Source of the DNA: Aquimarina latercula DSM 2041 | Lineage (GTDB): Bacteria; Bacteroidota; Bacteroidia; Flavobacteriales; Flavobacteriaceae | DNA: 64,000 bases | Assembly: GCF_000430645.1 (NCBI RefSeq) | Contig: NZ_AUMK01000016.1 | Span: 46,719-110,718, forward strand | Direction of reading: 5' to 3' | Shown here: positions 63,507 through 64,000 of the stretch, one piece after another | How the letters are laid out: the number at the start of each line of letters is the position of its first letter | Position numbering within the stretch: the stretch's first letter is position 1 | The notes under the pieces: model-generated | What the model saw: only the letters and a program-made list of their open reading frames with translations | The model's database searches: none | What the model was told of the DNA's origin: nothing | Position numbers and translations under genes: made by a program

Positions 63507-63945
63507 GCGAACTTAGGAATAAATATTAAGAAGATGTCCATGTTTACTCGATAAACACTTAGAGTCTAAATTATAAACCATACAGATTTTTCTTTTTAGC
63601 TTAATAAAACTCCCAATAACAATCATCATAGGAAGCATACCTTGGATAACAATTGTAATGCCATGAAGATTCATTATCTCCTGCGAGCGTGCTTTGTTGA
63701 TTTTACTTAGTCTAGTTACTCCATTAATTTCTGTGATGGACTTTTTAATATCGAACTAATTAATTATGTATTACAAAATACAAAAAGCTATACTGTATCC
63801 TAAAGTTTTTTTGATTATTACATATTATCGTTAGGTATAATGATCTTTGACAACATTCGTTATAAACGAGTACTAGCTGTCTATAAAGTAGTAAAACTTA
63901 AATTTATCACATAAAAAACCAGCTACAAATCAATGCAACTGGTTC
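63507..63945. other. About 440 bp intergenic region
   Basis: No convincing gene was found. A 53-codon minus-strand frame (63513-63674) has one hydrophobic segment but no other support. A minus-strand terminator lies at 63913-63944. Confidence 0.4.
63913..63944 (-). terminator. Terminator of a gene entering from the right edge
   Basis: On the minus strand an 11-pair stem (AACCAGTTGCA with TGTAGCTGGTT, two G-U pairs, 6-base loop) is followed by a T run (63913-63918). This implies a minus-strand gene ending just before it. Confidence 0.7.
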
Positions 63946-64000
63946 TTAGTATTTATTTAGTATTCTTGCCTGCCAATCTTTGACGCCACTAGTCGCAGAC
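63946..64000 (-). CDS. Possible C-terminal fragment of a gene cut by the window edge
   Basis: One minus-strand frame reads 18 residues, SATSGVKDWQARILNKY then stop, ending 1 base before the terminator stem. Another frame ends LRLVASKIGRQEY. The terminator supports a real gene end, but the frame cannot be decided from so few codons. Confidence 0.3.
   Translation of the reverse strand, partial: SATSGVKDWQARILNKY

Noticed and set aside
63513..63674. 53-codon minus-strand frame with one hydrophobic segment
   Set aside because: It is too short, without a ribosome binding site or neighbour support; chance is the simpler explanation.

Overview
This AT-rich window looks like the chromosome of a marine-type member of the Bacteroidota, probably Flavobacteriaceae. 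Evidence for this: a type IX secretion (T9SS) type A sorting domain on a large surface protein, M13 and M16 peptidase lipoproteins, a MoaCB fusion, and weak Shine-Dalgarno use. Genus-level placement cannot be made from sequence reading alone. No rRNA, tRNA, insertion sequence or CRISPR array was seen.

Left edge (1-2941, minus strand): a truncated 5-oxoprolinase subunit A gene (pxpA) lies directly behind an Nramp-fold transporter that has lost the canonical metal-site residues. A DUF2891 lipoprotein precedes them.

Main feature (3069-32816, minus strand, about 30 kb, tightly spaced or overlapping genes): an apparently complete extracellular contractile injection system (eCIS, Afp/PVC-like). 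In transcription order it encodes: a DUF4255 cap/terminator protein, an unknown 336-aa protein, one sheath protein with a roughly 210-residue Ala/Thr-rich insertion, two tube proteins, a 55-aa DUF5908 protein, a LysM adaptor (Afp7-like), a VgrG-like spike, a PAAR tip, a gp25 baseplate protein, Afp11- and Afp12-like baseplate proteins, a 1155-aa PKD-containing protein in the fibre position, and a tape-measure protein. An accessory block follows: a nucleotidyltransferase-fold protein, a GT-A-like DxD protein, two DUF4157 effectors (one ending in a metzincin protease, the other a 1354-aa helical-repeat protein with a nuclease-like tail), a small membrane protein, a SMI1/KNR4-like immunity candidate and a peptidoglycan-binding plus CHAP-like amidase. 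The AAA+ ATPase closes the cluster. The effector-immunity arrangement and the enzyme pair are the most interesting parts.

Centre (33257-52238): a MORN-variant (YwqK-like) protein, a small membrane protein, an M16 peptidase, a T9SS-exported BNR/VPS10-type protein, a YifB/ComM-type AAA protein, aspartate kinase with a divergent regulator-like gene, an M13 peptidase, a Xre-RES toxin-antitoxin pair, a membrane patatin-like protein and a small exported protein with a T9SS-like tail.

Right part (52361-63506): a molybdenum cofactor operon (moeA, ModE-like regulator, mobA, moaD, moaE, moaCB, moaA), a hybrid histidine kinase, a carboxypeptidase-regulatory-domain protein, an S41 peptidase, an aerolysin/ETX-MTX2-like protein and an unknown helical protein. 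Several clear intrinsic terminators separate these units.
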